Assembly: GCF_042159835.1 (NCBI RefSeq)
Contig: NZ_JBBVGT010000002.1
Span: 992,001-1,056,000 of the forward strand
DNA length: 64,000 nucleotides
From: Albibacterium profundi
GTDB lineage: Bacteria > Bacteroidota > Bacteroidia > Sphingobacteriales > Sphingobacteriaceae
Direction: 5' to 3'
The translations under genes were made by a program, and so were the position numbers. Position 1 is the first letter of the stretch, and every line of letters begins with the position of its first letter. The notes under the pieces were generated by a model, which saw only the letters and a program-made list of their open reading frames with translations, was not told the origin of the DNA and did not search any database. Shown here in pieces: positions 8,597 through 16,825 of this stretch.

Positions 8597-10168
8597 CTAT
8601 TTAGCCCAAAAGATCTTATCAGTGTCTGGATTAATGGCAATAACATTACTGCTATTATACTTGAATTCACTTTCCGGATACAAGAGTCTTGTAGGAAGAC
8701 GATCCGGTGTGGATGCTTGTGATACGAGTGACACCATCGAGTTCACGGCGTTCCCCTGAGGGTTCGCAACCGTTGTCGGGTATCCTGTTCTTCGGTAATC
8801 GTTCCATGCTTCATGACCCATAATCATATTATAAGCAATATACTTTTGCGTAATGATTGCCTCCAACTTCTGCTCATTCGATCCAGAGAAGTTTACCAAA
8901 GGATTATTGCTGTTTGCCGCAAAGTATGCAGCAGCGTCGCCTTCAAAATCTCTGTCTGCGGGAATCGACCCTGCCGCATCTTTATAAAGATACGCGAATG
9001 ATGCGATCACGCCATTTTCAAAATCTTCCTTTGCATCTCCTGAAATTATTCCTTTAAGAACAGCCTCAGCTTTGTTTAGGTAAACTTCTGCCGCTAGCAT
9101 TAGAGGTTGACCTGCGTCGTAACCTTTAAAGATTCCCAATTCACTATAGGAAGTCGAACTTGAGCCAATGAACCATGAATTCGGGTTTTCTCCTCTTTCA
9201 GCATCCGAACCTTCATAACCTAACTGGTTAGTTGGTGCTGATCCGTTAGAGAAAGCTTTGTATACAGCAGCTCCACGAGCATTGTCGGAAATTTTATCAC
9301 CGCTATAGAATCCTAACACATATGGAGTAGGTACAAACTGCCCCCCCCTTGTTTGTCTCGTACCTGCTGCATTGTATGCCCAGTTGTTCCATAGTCTGTT
9401 TTGTTTGTCTTCAATCTTCGCATATCCCGGGTTAACAATTGCATCGTCTTCTAAAAAACCAATGGATTCGTCGAAGGTTTTGTTCGAAAATGCTACTTTA
9501 TCTCCGCCTCTGATAATCAATTTTAATTTTAGAGATTGTGCAAATTGAGCCCAGCTCAGCATATCACCACCAAACATCGGATCTTGGGCATCGCCAAGTT
9601 CAAGAGTCACCTCTTCATCCGCCTCCATAATGGTCGTAAATGCTTGATCAACGAGATCGGTAATCTCCTTATAGATAGTTACAGCGTCGTCATAAGGAAC
9701 AGCTAATTGAGCATTTCCTTGAAAAGCTTGACTATAAGGAACATCATTATATGTGTCAACTAATAACTGAAAGTTATAAGCCTTCATAATTTTAGCGATC
9801 GCATTGAAATATGCATATTGTTCTTTACCCTCCCCTTCGGTATCGTTAATCACGTACTCAAAGTCATTGAGAATATCGTAAGAAGTATTCCAAAGAACTT
9901 GAAAGTCTGTAGTGGTATAATTGTAGGTGATGATTGAGCCCCAACCACTAACTCCTCCACCATTGGCATAATAACCAACTGTTTGACCACCGTAAACATT
10001 ATAGTTATAAATATGGTTGGCGGTCGCTGTAATAGCCTGAGGTAATATCAACTCAGGAGTCGCTGTTAGCGCTTCGTTGGGATTTTCGTTGATGTCCAGA
10101 AACTTCTTACAAGAAGTGCCGGTGACAACAATGAGACCTATTAATAATAAATTAAATATTTTTTTCAT
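8597..10168 (-). CDS. SusD/RagB-family nutrient-binding outer-membrane lipoprotein
   Basis: 523 residues from the ATG at 10168 (MKKIFNLLLIGLIVVTGTSC, lipobox Cys20). An in-frame TTG three codons upstream is not a likely start, since it would put residues before a well-formed signal peptide. The body matches the SusD-like_2 subgroup: LDINENPNEALTATPELILPQAI at the start, AKIMKAYNFQLLVDTYNDVPYSQAF (helical TPR-like repeat), WAQFAQSLKLKLIIR, and the C-terminal NDYRRTGYP and RLLYPESEFKYN. It would cap the SusC encoded immediately upstream (12-nt gap) and deliver its ligand. The DUF1735 lipoprotein gene follows. Confidence 0.95.
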   Translation of the reverse strand: MKKIFNLLLIGLIVVTGTSCKKFLDINENPNEALTATPELILPQAITATANHIYNYNVYGGQTVGYYANGGGVSGWGSIITYNYTTTDFQVLWNTSYDILNDFEYVINDTEGEGKEQYAYFNAIAKIMKAYNFQLLVDTYNDVPYSQAFQGNAQLAVPYDDAVTIYKEITDLVDQAFTTIMEADEEVTLELGDAQDPMFGGDMLSWAQFAQSLKLKLIIRGGDKVAFSNKTFDESIGFLEDDAIVNPGYAKIEDKQNRLWNNWAYNAAGTRQTRGGQFVPTPYVLGFYSGDKISDNARGAAVYKAFSNGSAPTNQLGYEGSDAERGENPNSWFIGSSSTSYSELGIFKGYDAGQPLMLAAEVYLNKAEAVLKGIISGDAKEDFENGVIASFAYLYKDAAGSIPADRDFEGDAAAYFAANSNNPLVNFSGSNEQKLEAIITQKYIAYNMIMGHEAWNDYRRTGYPTTVANPQGNAVNSMVSLVSQASTPDRLPTRLLYPESEFKYNSSNVIAINPDTDKIFWAK

Positions 10169-10180
10169 TTGTATCAACTT

Positions 10181-13100
10181 TTAAAAAGTAAGAGAAACGG
10201 TTAATCCAAAGTATCTTGATGGTGGCGTCTGTCCTAGGTTTGCTAAGCCAATAGCATTACCGTTATTTAAACCATCACCGTCGCTATATTCAGGATCAGT
10301 ATAAATATTAGTTTTCGGAGTCCACATAAATAAGTTACGACCTTGTAAGCTCAGACGTGCGCCTTCAATAAATTGACTGCGCGCTAAGAATTCTTTTGGC
10401 AAGTCGTAGCTCAAAGCAATCTCTCTCAACTTCCAAAATGCACCAGAGATAACGTAATTTTCATCAATACCAGTACGTGTACCAGCCATTGTCCAGAATC
10501 CAGGACCTCCATCTCTCACTGTAATATTTGTGTTCGGCACGTAGTTCCCAGATTCATCTAAATATGAAGAATTTGGAATAACGAAACGATCACGATCATA
10601 ATAAGTCGTTGCTATAGACGATCCTGAGAAATCGATTGTCGATCCCGCAAAGAAGTAAGAGTATCCACCACGATATTCTGCCAAGGCACTTAATGTTAAC
10701 TGTCTCCAGGTTACTCCAAGATCTAGCCCTAAAATATGTTTAGGTGCAGCGTTACCCAAAATAGATATATTTTGGCTTTCGGTTGGATAACCAGAGCTTG
10801 GATCAACTATAATTCTTCCTTGATCATCGCGCTCATGAGTACTACCCATAAGTACTGGGAATGGCTGTCCTTTTACGGCATATGAACCAGCTCCAGAACC
10901 ATAAGCTCCTAACTGCAACTGATCGGCGTCATCGGATACTTCCAATACCTCATTATCATAATAACTGAAATTACCACCAACACTTACTTCCCAGTCTGCT
11001 GTACGAATAGGAACTAAACGCAATGAGGTCTCAATACCTCTACTGCTTGTTTTCGCAGCATTTAGCAGATATGTCGAGAATCCTGTAGTTGATGAAACCC
11101 CCGTACGAACTGTTTGATCAGTCGTTTGATTATCAAAGTAGGTAAACCGCGTCTGGATACGATTTGTCCAAAAGTTCGCGTCAAACCCGAATTCGTAACC
11201 ATTGGTTATTTCCGGATTTAGATTGGCAGCAACCATGGTATTATTAATGGTAAAGCCACCTGTACCGCTATATGGATAACCTGCACCTTGCCCGAAAGTC
11301 GGGTCTAGTTTATATGCGCCAAATTGGCTACGGTTACCGAGGTTCACGTTACCTGTCTTAGATATGCCAGCACGTAATTTAACAAAGTCAATTCCTTCAA
11401 TGTCTTGTAAACTCTCAATCGCATCCGTTGCAATAAACGAAACGTCCGCAGCAGGATAGAAGAAAGAATTATTATCTGAAGCAAGTGTAGACGTCCAGTC
11501 ATTTCTTCCAGTGATGTGTAAGAATAAATAATTACGGTAACCGATATTTAAATCTCCGTAAAGACCTACTTGTCTCGCTGTGTAATTTGATTCAGTAGCT
11601 GTTGGAGGATTCGTACTGTTCCCTAAGTTGAACAACCCCGGAATAACGAGACCAAGAACTTCCGCATCTGCACTTCTGGTCTGATCTTGACGAACAGCAG
11701 CACCAAGAGTTAAACGGAATGTGAAGTCATCCACATCTTTCTTCAAACCAGCCATAAAGTCGCTGTTTACACGCGTTGTAGACATACTGTTTTCATAGGT
11801 CAAACCGGCGATATCTTGAACTTTATAAGTTGAAGCTTGTGCTTGATTTTTCGTGAACGGAGAATATGTGTAAATATCCTGGAATTCCTTCGCGGTATAA
11901 CTTCTAGAAGTTAATCCGATACGATAAGTAAAATCTAACCAATCAAGAGGCGCATATTTTAACTCAACTCCACCAATTACATATTCATTACGTGCGTTCC
12001 GACGGTTATTGTCTGCCGTAAAATACGGGTTGTTGTAATAAGCGTTATAGTAACCATCAGGACTAGCAAATGGATCATTTCTCCAATCTTTATATGCAGT
12101 TACAGGAATATTAGCCGGCGTCTGCAACAATTGATCATAAAGAGTTGCTGTCGATGTTGTAATATCGTAGTTATTTTGAGTATAACTTGAACTAACCGTT
12201 GCAGTTAAATTTTTAGCCATCTCGTACGTACCATTGAAACGAACTGTTGCACGGTTAAATAAATCGCCGGGAGTCGTGCCTTCAACATCTGCGTATTGAG
12301 CAGATAAGTACATTGTACCGCGATCGGTCCCAGTCGATACAGCTAAATCAGTTTGATTCGTGTAACCGTTCTGCCAGAACTCCTTCTTCTCGTCTGTTGC
12401 TGCGTATGGGACACTTTGTAAAGTAGCATCAGGATATGGTAAAATATACCCGATCTCTCTCATTGAACCATCAAACTTCGGCCCAAACTGCTGATTTTCG
12501 TATGGAGTATAAATTTGCAAATCTCTATCGGATCCAGCACCGAAACTCGTTTGAAGATCAGGATAAAACGCGACCTGTTCGAATGTACTCGTATTAGATA
12601 CTGTTACTCTTGTCGATCCCGCTTGTCCTTTCTTAGTCGTAATAATTAAAGCACCATTCGAAGCCTCTGATCCATATAATGCCGAAGCACCTGCACCATT
12701 TAAAACAGTAATATTGGCAACGTCACTCGGATTTAGGTTTCCAAGTACTTCATTCGGAACTACGATGTTATCTAACACGATTAACGCTTCATTATTTCCC
12801 GTTAACGAACGCATACCTCGGAGATTAACCCGGTAATTTGGATTAACTCCACCACTTGTCGCATTAATTCTCATACCGGCTACCTTACCACTCAAACCAC
12901 TCGCGATGTTTACCGGACGAGCGGTGGTCAGATCAGCTGCTTTGATATCAGTAGAAGCGTAGCCTTGCGCTCTTTTTTGAACTTCGATACCACCAGCACT
13001 AATGACAACCTCACTCAAAGTACTTGCACTAGTCTGTAGCACAACGGACACATTTGTTCTGTTGCCCACGACAACGGACTGGCTCTCAAAACCTATATAA

Positions 13101-13324
13101 CTAAAGGTCAATGAAGTCGCATTTGATGGCACAGTTAGGGAGTAGTTACCGTTCTGATCGGTTTGCGTTCCCTCGTTAGTACCATCGATCAAAACGGTCA
13201 CGCCTGGTAAAGGCGAACCATCATCGCTGGCAGTTACCGTACCGGTAACCGTTTTGCTTTGTGCAAATGCTGTACCCACCAGCAACACACTTAGCATGAA
13301 AAAAACTAGTAATTTTTGTTTCAT
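10181..13324 (-). CDS. SusC/RagA-family TonB-linked outer-membrane transporter
   Basis: 1047 residues from the ATG at 13324 (MKQKLLVFFMLSVLLVGTAF, signal peptide). A TTG 39 codons upstream is rejected because the extension has no signal-peptide character. Order: carboxypeptidase-regulatory-like domain (~24-100, KTVTGTVTASDDGSPLPGVT), plug domain (~105-230) with ALIVLDNIVVPNEVLGNLNP and NGAGASALYGSEASNGALII, then the beta-barrel to the end (FGLTVSLTF, terminal aromatic). No STN domain, so unlike the first locus it is not built to signal to a FecR. It leads the operon with SusD and a DUF1735 lipoprotein; an operator-like palindrome lies in the 450-bp gap upstream. Confidence 0.95.
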   Translation of the reverse strand: MKQKLLVFFMLSVLLVGTAFAQSKTVTGTVTASDDGSPLPGVTVLIDGTNEGTQTDQNGNYSLTVPSNATSLTFSYIGFESQSVVVGNRTNVSVVLQTSASTLSEVVISAGGIEVQKRAQGYASTDIKAADLTTARPVNIASGLSGKVAGMRINATSGGVNPNYRVNLRGMRSLTGNNEALIVLDNIVVPNEVLGNLNPSDVANITVLNGAGASALYGSEASNGALIITTKKGQAGSTRVTVSNTSTFEQVAFYPDLQTSFGAGSDRDLQIYTPYENQQFGPKFDGSMREIGYILPYPDATLQSVPYAATDEKKEFWQNGYTNQTDLAVSTGTDRGTMYLSAQYADVEGTTPGDLFNRATVRFNGTYEMAKNLTATVSSSYTQNNYDITTSTATLYDQLLQTPANIPVTAYKDWRNDPFASPDGYYNAYYNNPYFTADNNRRNARNEYVIGGVELKYAPLDWLDFTYRIGLTSRSYTAKEFQDIYTYSPFTKNQAQASTYKVQDIAGLTYENSMSTTRVNSDFMAGLKKDVDDFTFRLTLGAAVRQDQTRSADAEVLGLVIPGLFNLGNSTNPPTATESNYTARQVGLYGDLNIGYRNYLFLHITGRNDWTSTLASDNNSFFYPAADVSFIATDAIESLQDIEGIDFVKLRAGISKTGNVNLGNRSQFGAYKLDPTFGQGAGYPYSGTGGFTINNTMVAANLNPEITNGYEFGFDANFWTNRIQTRFTYFDNQTTDQTVRTGVSSTTGFSTYLLNAAKTSSRGIETSLRLVPIRTADWEVSVGGNFSYYDNEVLEVSDDADQLQLGAYGSGAGSYAVKGQPFPVLMGSTHERDDQGRIIVDPSSGYPTESQNISILGNAAPKHILGLDLGVTWRQLTLSALAEYRGGYSYFFAGSTIDFSGSSIATTYYDRDRFVIPNSSYLDESGNYVPNTNITVRDGGPGFWTMAGTRTGIDENYVISGAFWKLREIALSYDLPKEFLARSQFIEGARLSLQGRNLFMWTPKTNIYTDPEYSDGDGLNNGNAIGLANLGQTPPSRYFGLTVSLTF

Positions 13325-13528
13325 GTGTTTAAAATTAATTTGTTTTAGAAAATTTAAAAATGGGAAATCTGGAATCGGAGGGCGCAGTACTACTCCCTCG
13401 CAATAAATTCTTTCACTTAATCTGCTATTTGGATGTAACAATCTTTTCTTATATGTTCCTTTCTCTCTTGTAAAATTATTGTTAATTATAAACCAAACTT
13501 AAATGAATGTTTTAAGAAAATGCGGTAA

Positions 13529-13544
13529 GTAACATAATTGTTAC
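13529..13544. promoter_or_regulatory. operator-like palindrome upstream of susC
   Basis: GTAACA and TGTTAC are exact reverse complements separated by TAAT. The site lies ~205 bp upstream of the susC start, in the only non-coding space between the two operons. A regulator-binding role is inferred from symmetry and place alone. Confidence 0.35.
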
Positions 13545-13705
13545 GTAATTTTTAAGGATTTATGAACAATTCACGCAAATAATAACCATAAAATGCGAAA
13601 ATAGCAATAATCATTACTATGCCTGCATTGCAAGTGTGTAACACTAAATACTCATTTGAATAGATGATTGAAAAATTTTAAATTGACAATTAAGGTACTA
13701 TCATG

Positions 13706-13766
13706 AAACTGCTTTCATAGAAAATGCCATGTTGATTTGACATGGCATTTTCTATGAAAGCAGTTT
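13706..13766 (-). terminator. perfect 26-bp inverted repeat ending the lipoprotein gene
   Basis: The arms 13706-13731 and 13741-13766 are exact reverse complements over 26 bp with a 9-nt loop (13732-13740). It starts 9 nt after the stop codon of the 498-aa lipoprotein gene. No long T-run follows on the minus strand, so termination rests on the very stable stem; it may also protect the 3' end. Its length and perfection exceed the other terminators of the window. Confidence 0.75.
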
Positions 13767-13774
13767 AGCGAAAT

Positions 13775-15271
13775 TTATATATCAACAACATCAGCTAGAA
13801 ATGTCTTAACAATTCTGGTTTTCTTACTTCCGTCTTTAGGTATAACATCAAAACTTACCCGTATACCTACAGTAAGGTCAGTTGTCCGCGGACGAGGCCA
13901 TCCTCTCGAAAAGAATGGATAAACTCCGGTATAAATGGTTTCTTCGCCAACCTCTTCTTCCGTTCCATAAATTTCAATTATACCGGTATCTGGCATGTCG
14001 AATAGAACCACTTCTTTAAATGGAATACCAAAATCTACCTCATCGGACAATGCATTATTAAATATAACGTCAAATGATGAATCGTCCACCGTATAATCTT
14101 GCCTTGTCACATAAGTCATACCATCAGACATTAGCTCTGATTGAACTTCTCGATTCACAACAGGTTTATCACTAACATAGAATACCCCTAACGGCTCATC
14201 ATATAATGGTATATATCCGCTCGCCCCTGAATAATTGGTGCCCGGGGCGTAAATATTGGAAGCAGATACGAGGAAACTGCTTTCCAGCGCACCCTGCATT
14301 GATATATCACTCTTAATGCGTAAATTTACATTGTCGCTATTTTCGGCGCTTTTACCACCAAAAATTCCACTTAACAAGTTTTGTATTACGCCCGACACGC
14401 CGCTCGTAATATTTTTGGTAACAAGATCTTTAATTGAGTTAAACAGCTTTGTAGATAATTTCGGTTTTACCTTTTCCGCATCGCTCAAACCCTTGATGAT
14501 TATATTGCCATCACCAATATTGTTAGTGTTGAAGGACGGGCTCACAGTTAAATCAAAACCAGGAAGAGATATGCTCCCTGTCACGGTTCCACTTGATTGC
14601 CCATTCATTGTTATCTGTGTAACTTGGTTAGAAATAATGGGCCACTGCAACCACAACGAAGTATAAGAAACATTTGCAAGATCAGGATCATATGCTAACT
14701 CATATTCGAAGGCGTACCAAGTCGCTTTTGCAACCTGCCATTGCTCTAATGTCGATGCCATCGTTTCGTTATTGTCAAAGTCGATAAGCGTAGTTGCTGC
14801 AAAATTCATAATAGGCGACGACTGTGCATAATTTCCTGCTGTCCCCAGCTTATGGACAATATTTTTCGATTCTATGAAATTACTATTACTGGGGATATAG
14901 TAATACATTCTCAGAACCCCTCTGTATTTATTGTACAACATAAAATAGAAATGTTCTGGTACTGCGGTAGGACTAAAGGTATTGTAAACTAGAGTCCAGC
15001 CATCCGTTTTTTTATAATCGTGAAGTATTTCTGGGGTAATCTGAGTACTAGCACCCGACGCCCACGGAACTAAAATTTGCGTATTATTGGGCATTGGCAT
15101 AAAATCAGCATTTTCCCAGTCAAAATTATATGGGTTAACGCTATATAGGGTCATATCGTTACTTTCCATTAAATCGGTATGATCCAATCGAATATCATCT
15201 TTCGGAGCCTTTTTACACGAAGAGATGATAAAAAGAGAAATCCAAAAAAGCGGTATTAATAATTTTCTCAT
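13775..15271 (-). CDS. predicted outer-membrane lipoprotein of unknown family, third gene of a SusCD operon
   Basis: 498 residues with a lipoprotein signal peptide (MRKLLIPLFWISLFIISSC, Cys19) and then KKAPKDD, whose acidic cluster may act as an export signal. I do not recognise the fold. Visible parts: an aromatic-rich N-terminal half (FDWENADFMPMPNNTQILVPWA; HFYFMLYNKYRGVLRMYYYIP), a Thr/Ser/Gly-rich beta region at ~215-260, a helical linker ~263-310 (TKLFNSIKDLVTKNITSGVSG), and a C-terminal beta-rich part with RGWPRPRTTDLTVGIRVSF. The aromatic richness would suit ligand binding, but that is speculation. It follows susD across a strong hairpin (15313-15360) with no evident promoter of its own, so it is probably made by read-through at a lower level. 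Confidence 0.7.
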   Translation of the reverse strand: MRKLLIPLFWISLFIISSCKKAPKDDIRLDHTDLMESNDMTLYSVNPYNFDWENADFMPMPNNTQILVPWASGASTQITPEILHDYKKTDGWTLVYNTFSPTAVPEHFYFMLYNKYRGVLRMYYYIPSNSNFIESKNIVHKLGTAGNYAQSSPIMNFAATTLIDFDNNETMASTLEQWQVAKATWYAFEYELAYDPDLANVSYTSLWLQWPIISNQVTQITMNGQSSGTVTGSISLPGFDLTVSPSFNTNNIGDGNIIIKGLSDAEKVKPKLSTKLFNSIKDLVTKNITSGVSGVIQNLLSGIFGGKSAENSDNVNLRIKSDISMQGALESSFLVSASNIYAPGTNYSGASGYIPLYDEPLGVFYVSDKPVVNREVQSELMSDGMTYVTRQDYTVDDSSFDVIFNNALSDEVDFGIPFKEVVLFDMPDTGIIEIYGTEEEVGEETIYTGVYPFFSRGWPRPRTTDLTVGIRVSFDVIPKDGSKKTRIVKTFLADVVDI

Positions 15272-15312
15272 AATTTATTTTGGTTTGGTTTTATAATGTA
15301 AAAATTTTCGCT

Positions 15313-15360
15313 ATTAATAATACTGCTACCTTTTTTAATAAAGGTGGCAGTATTATTAAT
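15313..15360 (-). terminator. hairpin between susD and the lipoprotein gene (partial terminator?)
   Basis: Arms 15313-15333 and 15340-15360 pair over 21 positions with a single mismatch/wobble and a 6-nt loop. The stem is AT-rich at the base and GC-richer near the loop. It starts 12 nt after the susD stop. Because the next gene begins ~40 nt further with no visible promoter, it more likely attenuates than fully stops transcription. Confidence 0.7.
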
Positions 15361-15372
15361 CTATCTCCGGGC

Positions 15373-16803
15373 TTAAAACTTATCCCAGAACACTTTCCCG
15401 TCTGCTGCATCGCCACCTTCAACCTTAGCGGCTGCAGCTGAAACATTGTCTTCGTTAAGCGTATATTCGCTGGTTACATATGGCAAACGTGTAGGCATCG
15501 GTCCATCCGCATTTTGTGCCGGTGATAGCGCTGGGAAATCCAATCGTCTCCATTCTACCCATGCATCATAACCTCTATTGTATAGTGCAAGCCATTTTTG
15601 ATTACCTATTGCTTCTTTGTAGTTAGAACCGGAAATCGTTATATTGACGTCGGGTTGCGCAAGGTATGTGGCTATGTCTGCGCCTCCTACACCCCAATAC
15701 TCCATGGATGCAGTAATAGCATCATTATAGAGCGCAGTAGCATTTCCACCCCAACCTCTTGCAGCTGCTTCAGCTTTTATAAACAATACTTCAGAATAAT
15801 CTAAAAGTAATGCTTCAAAGGTCGGATCGGTGATTTTATCGCTTACGTGTGAAAAATCATCGGATGGTGAGGTAACGCCCGGCGTTCCACCAACATATTC
15901 TCCGTCAATTTTATCTTTAAAAAAGAAATCCATTCTTGGGTCTTCCAAATCCTTCATCTTGTTTACAATGGTAGAAGCAATCACATAGTCCTTCCGTGAG
16001 GTAAATGGAGGAACCAAGTTAGCCGAAACCGGATTATTGTTGGGTGATGCTGCTTGATATGCAAACGCCGCATTGTCGGCATTGCTATTGAAAACTTTGT
16101 CTGCCGAAGCTGCGAATGCAGACTGAGCTGTAGCAGCATCAGCGTCAGCAATGGTGATCGCCATCTTAATTTTCAAACTATGTGCAAATTTTAACCACGC
16201 ATTTATATCATCATAATAGATTAAATCAGAAGCTCCGAAGCCTTCGGCAGAAGGATCAAGTGCGGCAATAGCAGCATCTAAGCGACTGAATAAATCGGTG
16301 TAAATGGTTGCAGCATCATCATATACAGGTCTTCCAGTCTCCACTAAATTCAATGCTTCGGAATAAGGTACATCACCCCAAGTGTTCACAACAACCGTCC
16401 ATGCATACACAGAAAGTATTTCGGTTAGTGCTACTTGATTGGCTTTGATTGCCGGATCCAAGAATTCGTCAGCTTCAATGGTTTCTTTACTCGTTTTCAA
16501 ATCCATTAAAGCCTCACGATAAAACTGTGTCCAGAAATTGAGAGGTATATTTCTCGTGACGAAATCATAACGCGGCTCATCTTGATATGTAGTTGCGGTC
16601 CACTGTTGCATCCAAAATCGGAATACATTGCTGTTAACGTTTGGAGTAGTCAATATATCAGAAATAACCTTGGTTGAGTTAGCAAATAATGAGCCCGGCG
16701 TAACCTCAGATGGGTTTTTCTGGTCTATATTATAGTCGTCTAGACTCTTCACACATGACCCTAACAGAACCACAGGAAGAATTAATAAAAATATCTTTTT
16801 CAT
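15373..16803 (-). CDS. SusD/RagB-family nutrient-binding outer-membrane lipoprotein
   Basis: 476-aa surface lipoprotein paired with the SusC encoded 22 nt upstream. The signal peptide MKKIFLLILPVVLLGSC ends at Cys17. SusD-like_2 hallmarks are present: LDDYNIDQKNPSEVTPGSLFANSTKVI near the start, VYAWTVVVNTWGDVPYSEAL in the helical core, WLKFAHSLKIKMAITI, and C-terminal YDAWVEWRRLDFPAL with MPTRLPYVTSEY. It ends in EGGDAADGKVFWDKF, the closing segment typical of this subgroup. The role is to capture the substrate at the surface and close over the transporter. Substrate unknown. Confidence 0.95.
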   Translation of the reverse strand: MKKIFLLILPVVLLGSCVKSLDDYNIDQKNPSEVTPGSLFANSTKVISDILTTPNVNSNVFRFWMQQWTATTYQDEPRYDFVTRNIPLNFWTQFYREALMDLKTSKETIEADEFLDPAIKANQVALTEILSVYAWTVVVNTWGDVPYSEALNLVETGRPVYDDAATIYTDLFSRLDAAIAALDPSAEGFGASDLIYYDDINAWLKFAHSLKIKMAITIADADAATAQSAFAASADKVFNSNADNAAFAYQAASPNNNPVSANLVPPFTSRKDYVIASTIVNKMKDLEDPRMDFFFKDKIDGEYVGGTPGVTSPSDDFSHVSDKITDPTFEALLLDYSEVLFIKAEAAARGWGGNATALYNDAITASMEYWGVGGADIATYLAQPDVNITISGSNYKEAIGNQKWLALYNRGYDAWVEWRRLDFPALSPAQNADGPMPTRLPYVTSEYTLNEDNVSAAAAKVEGGDAADGKVFWDKF

Positions 16804-16825
16804 GTTTATTTTTTTTTTGAGGTTA

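Larger units (their letters stand above)
13325..13774. other. 450-bp intergenic stretch: susC leader/promoter region and upstream terminator
   Basis: No gene seen on either strand. The right end holds the 26-bp inverted repeat that ends the previous operon. The middle holds a 16-bp palindrome (13529-13544). The left ~180 bp is an AT-rich leader of the susC gene. I found no clean TAnnTTTG box at a standard distance. Confidence 0.6.

Noticed and set aside
13325..13441. 39-codon N-terminal extension of the second SusC from a TTG
   Set aside because: The extension lacks a signal peptide, and a standard one begins at the ATG at 13324.
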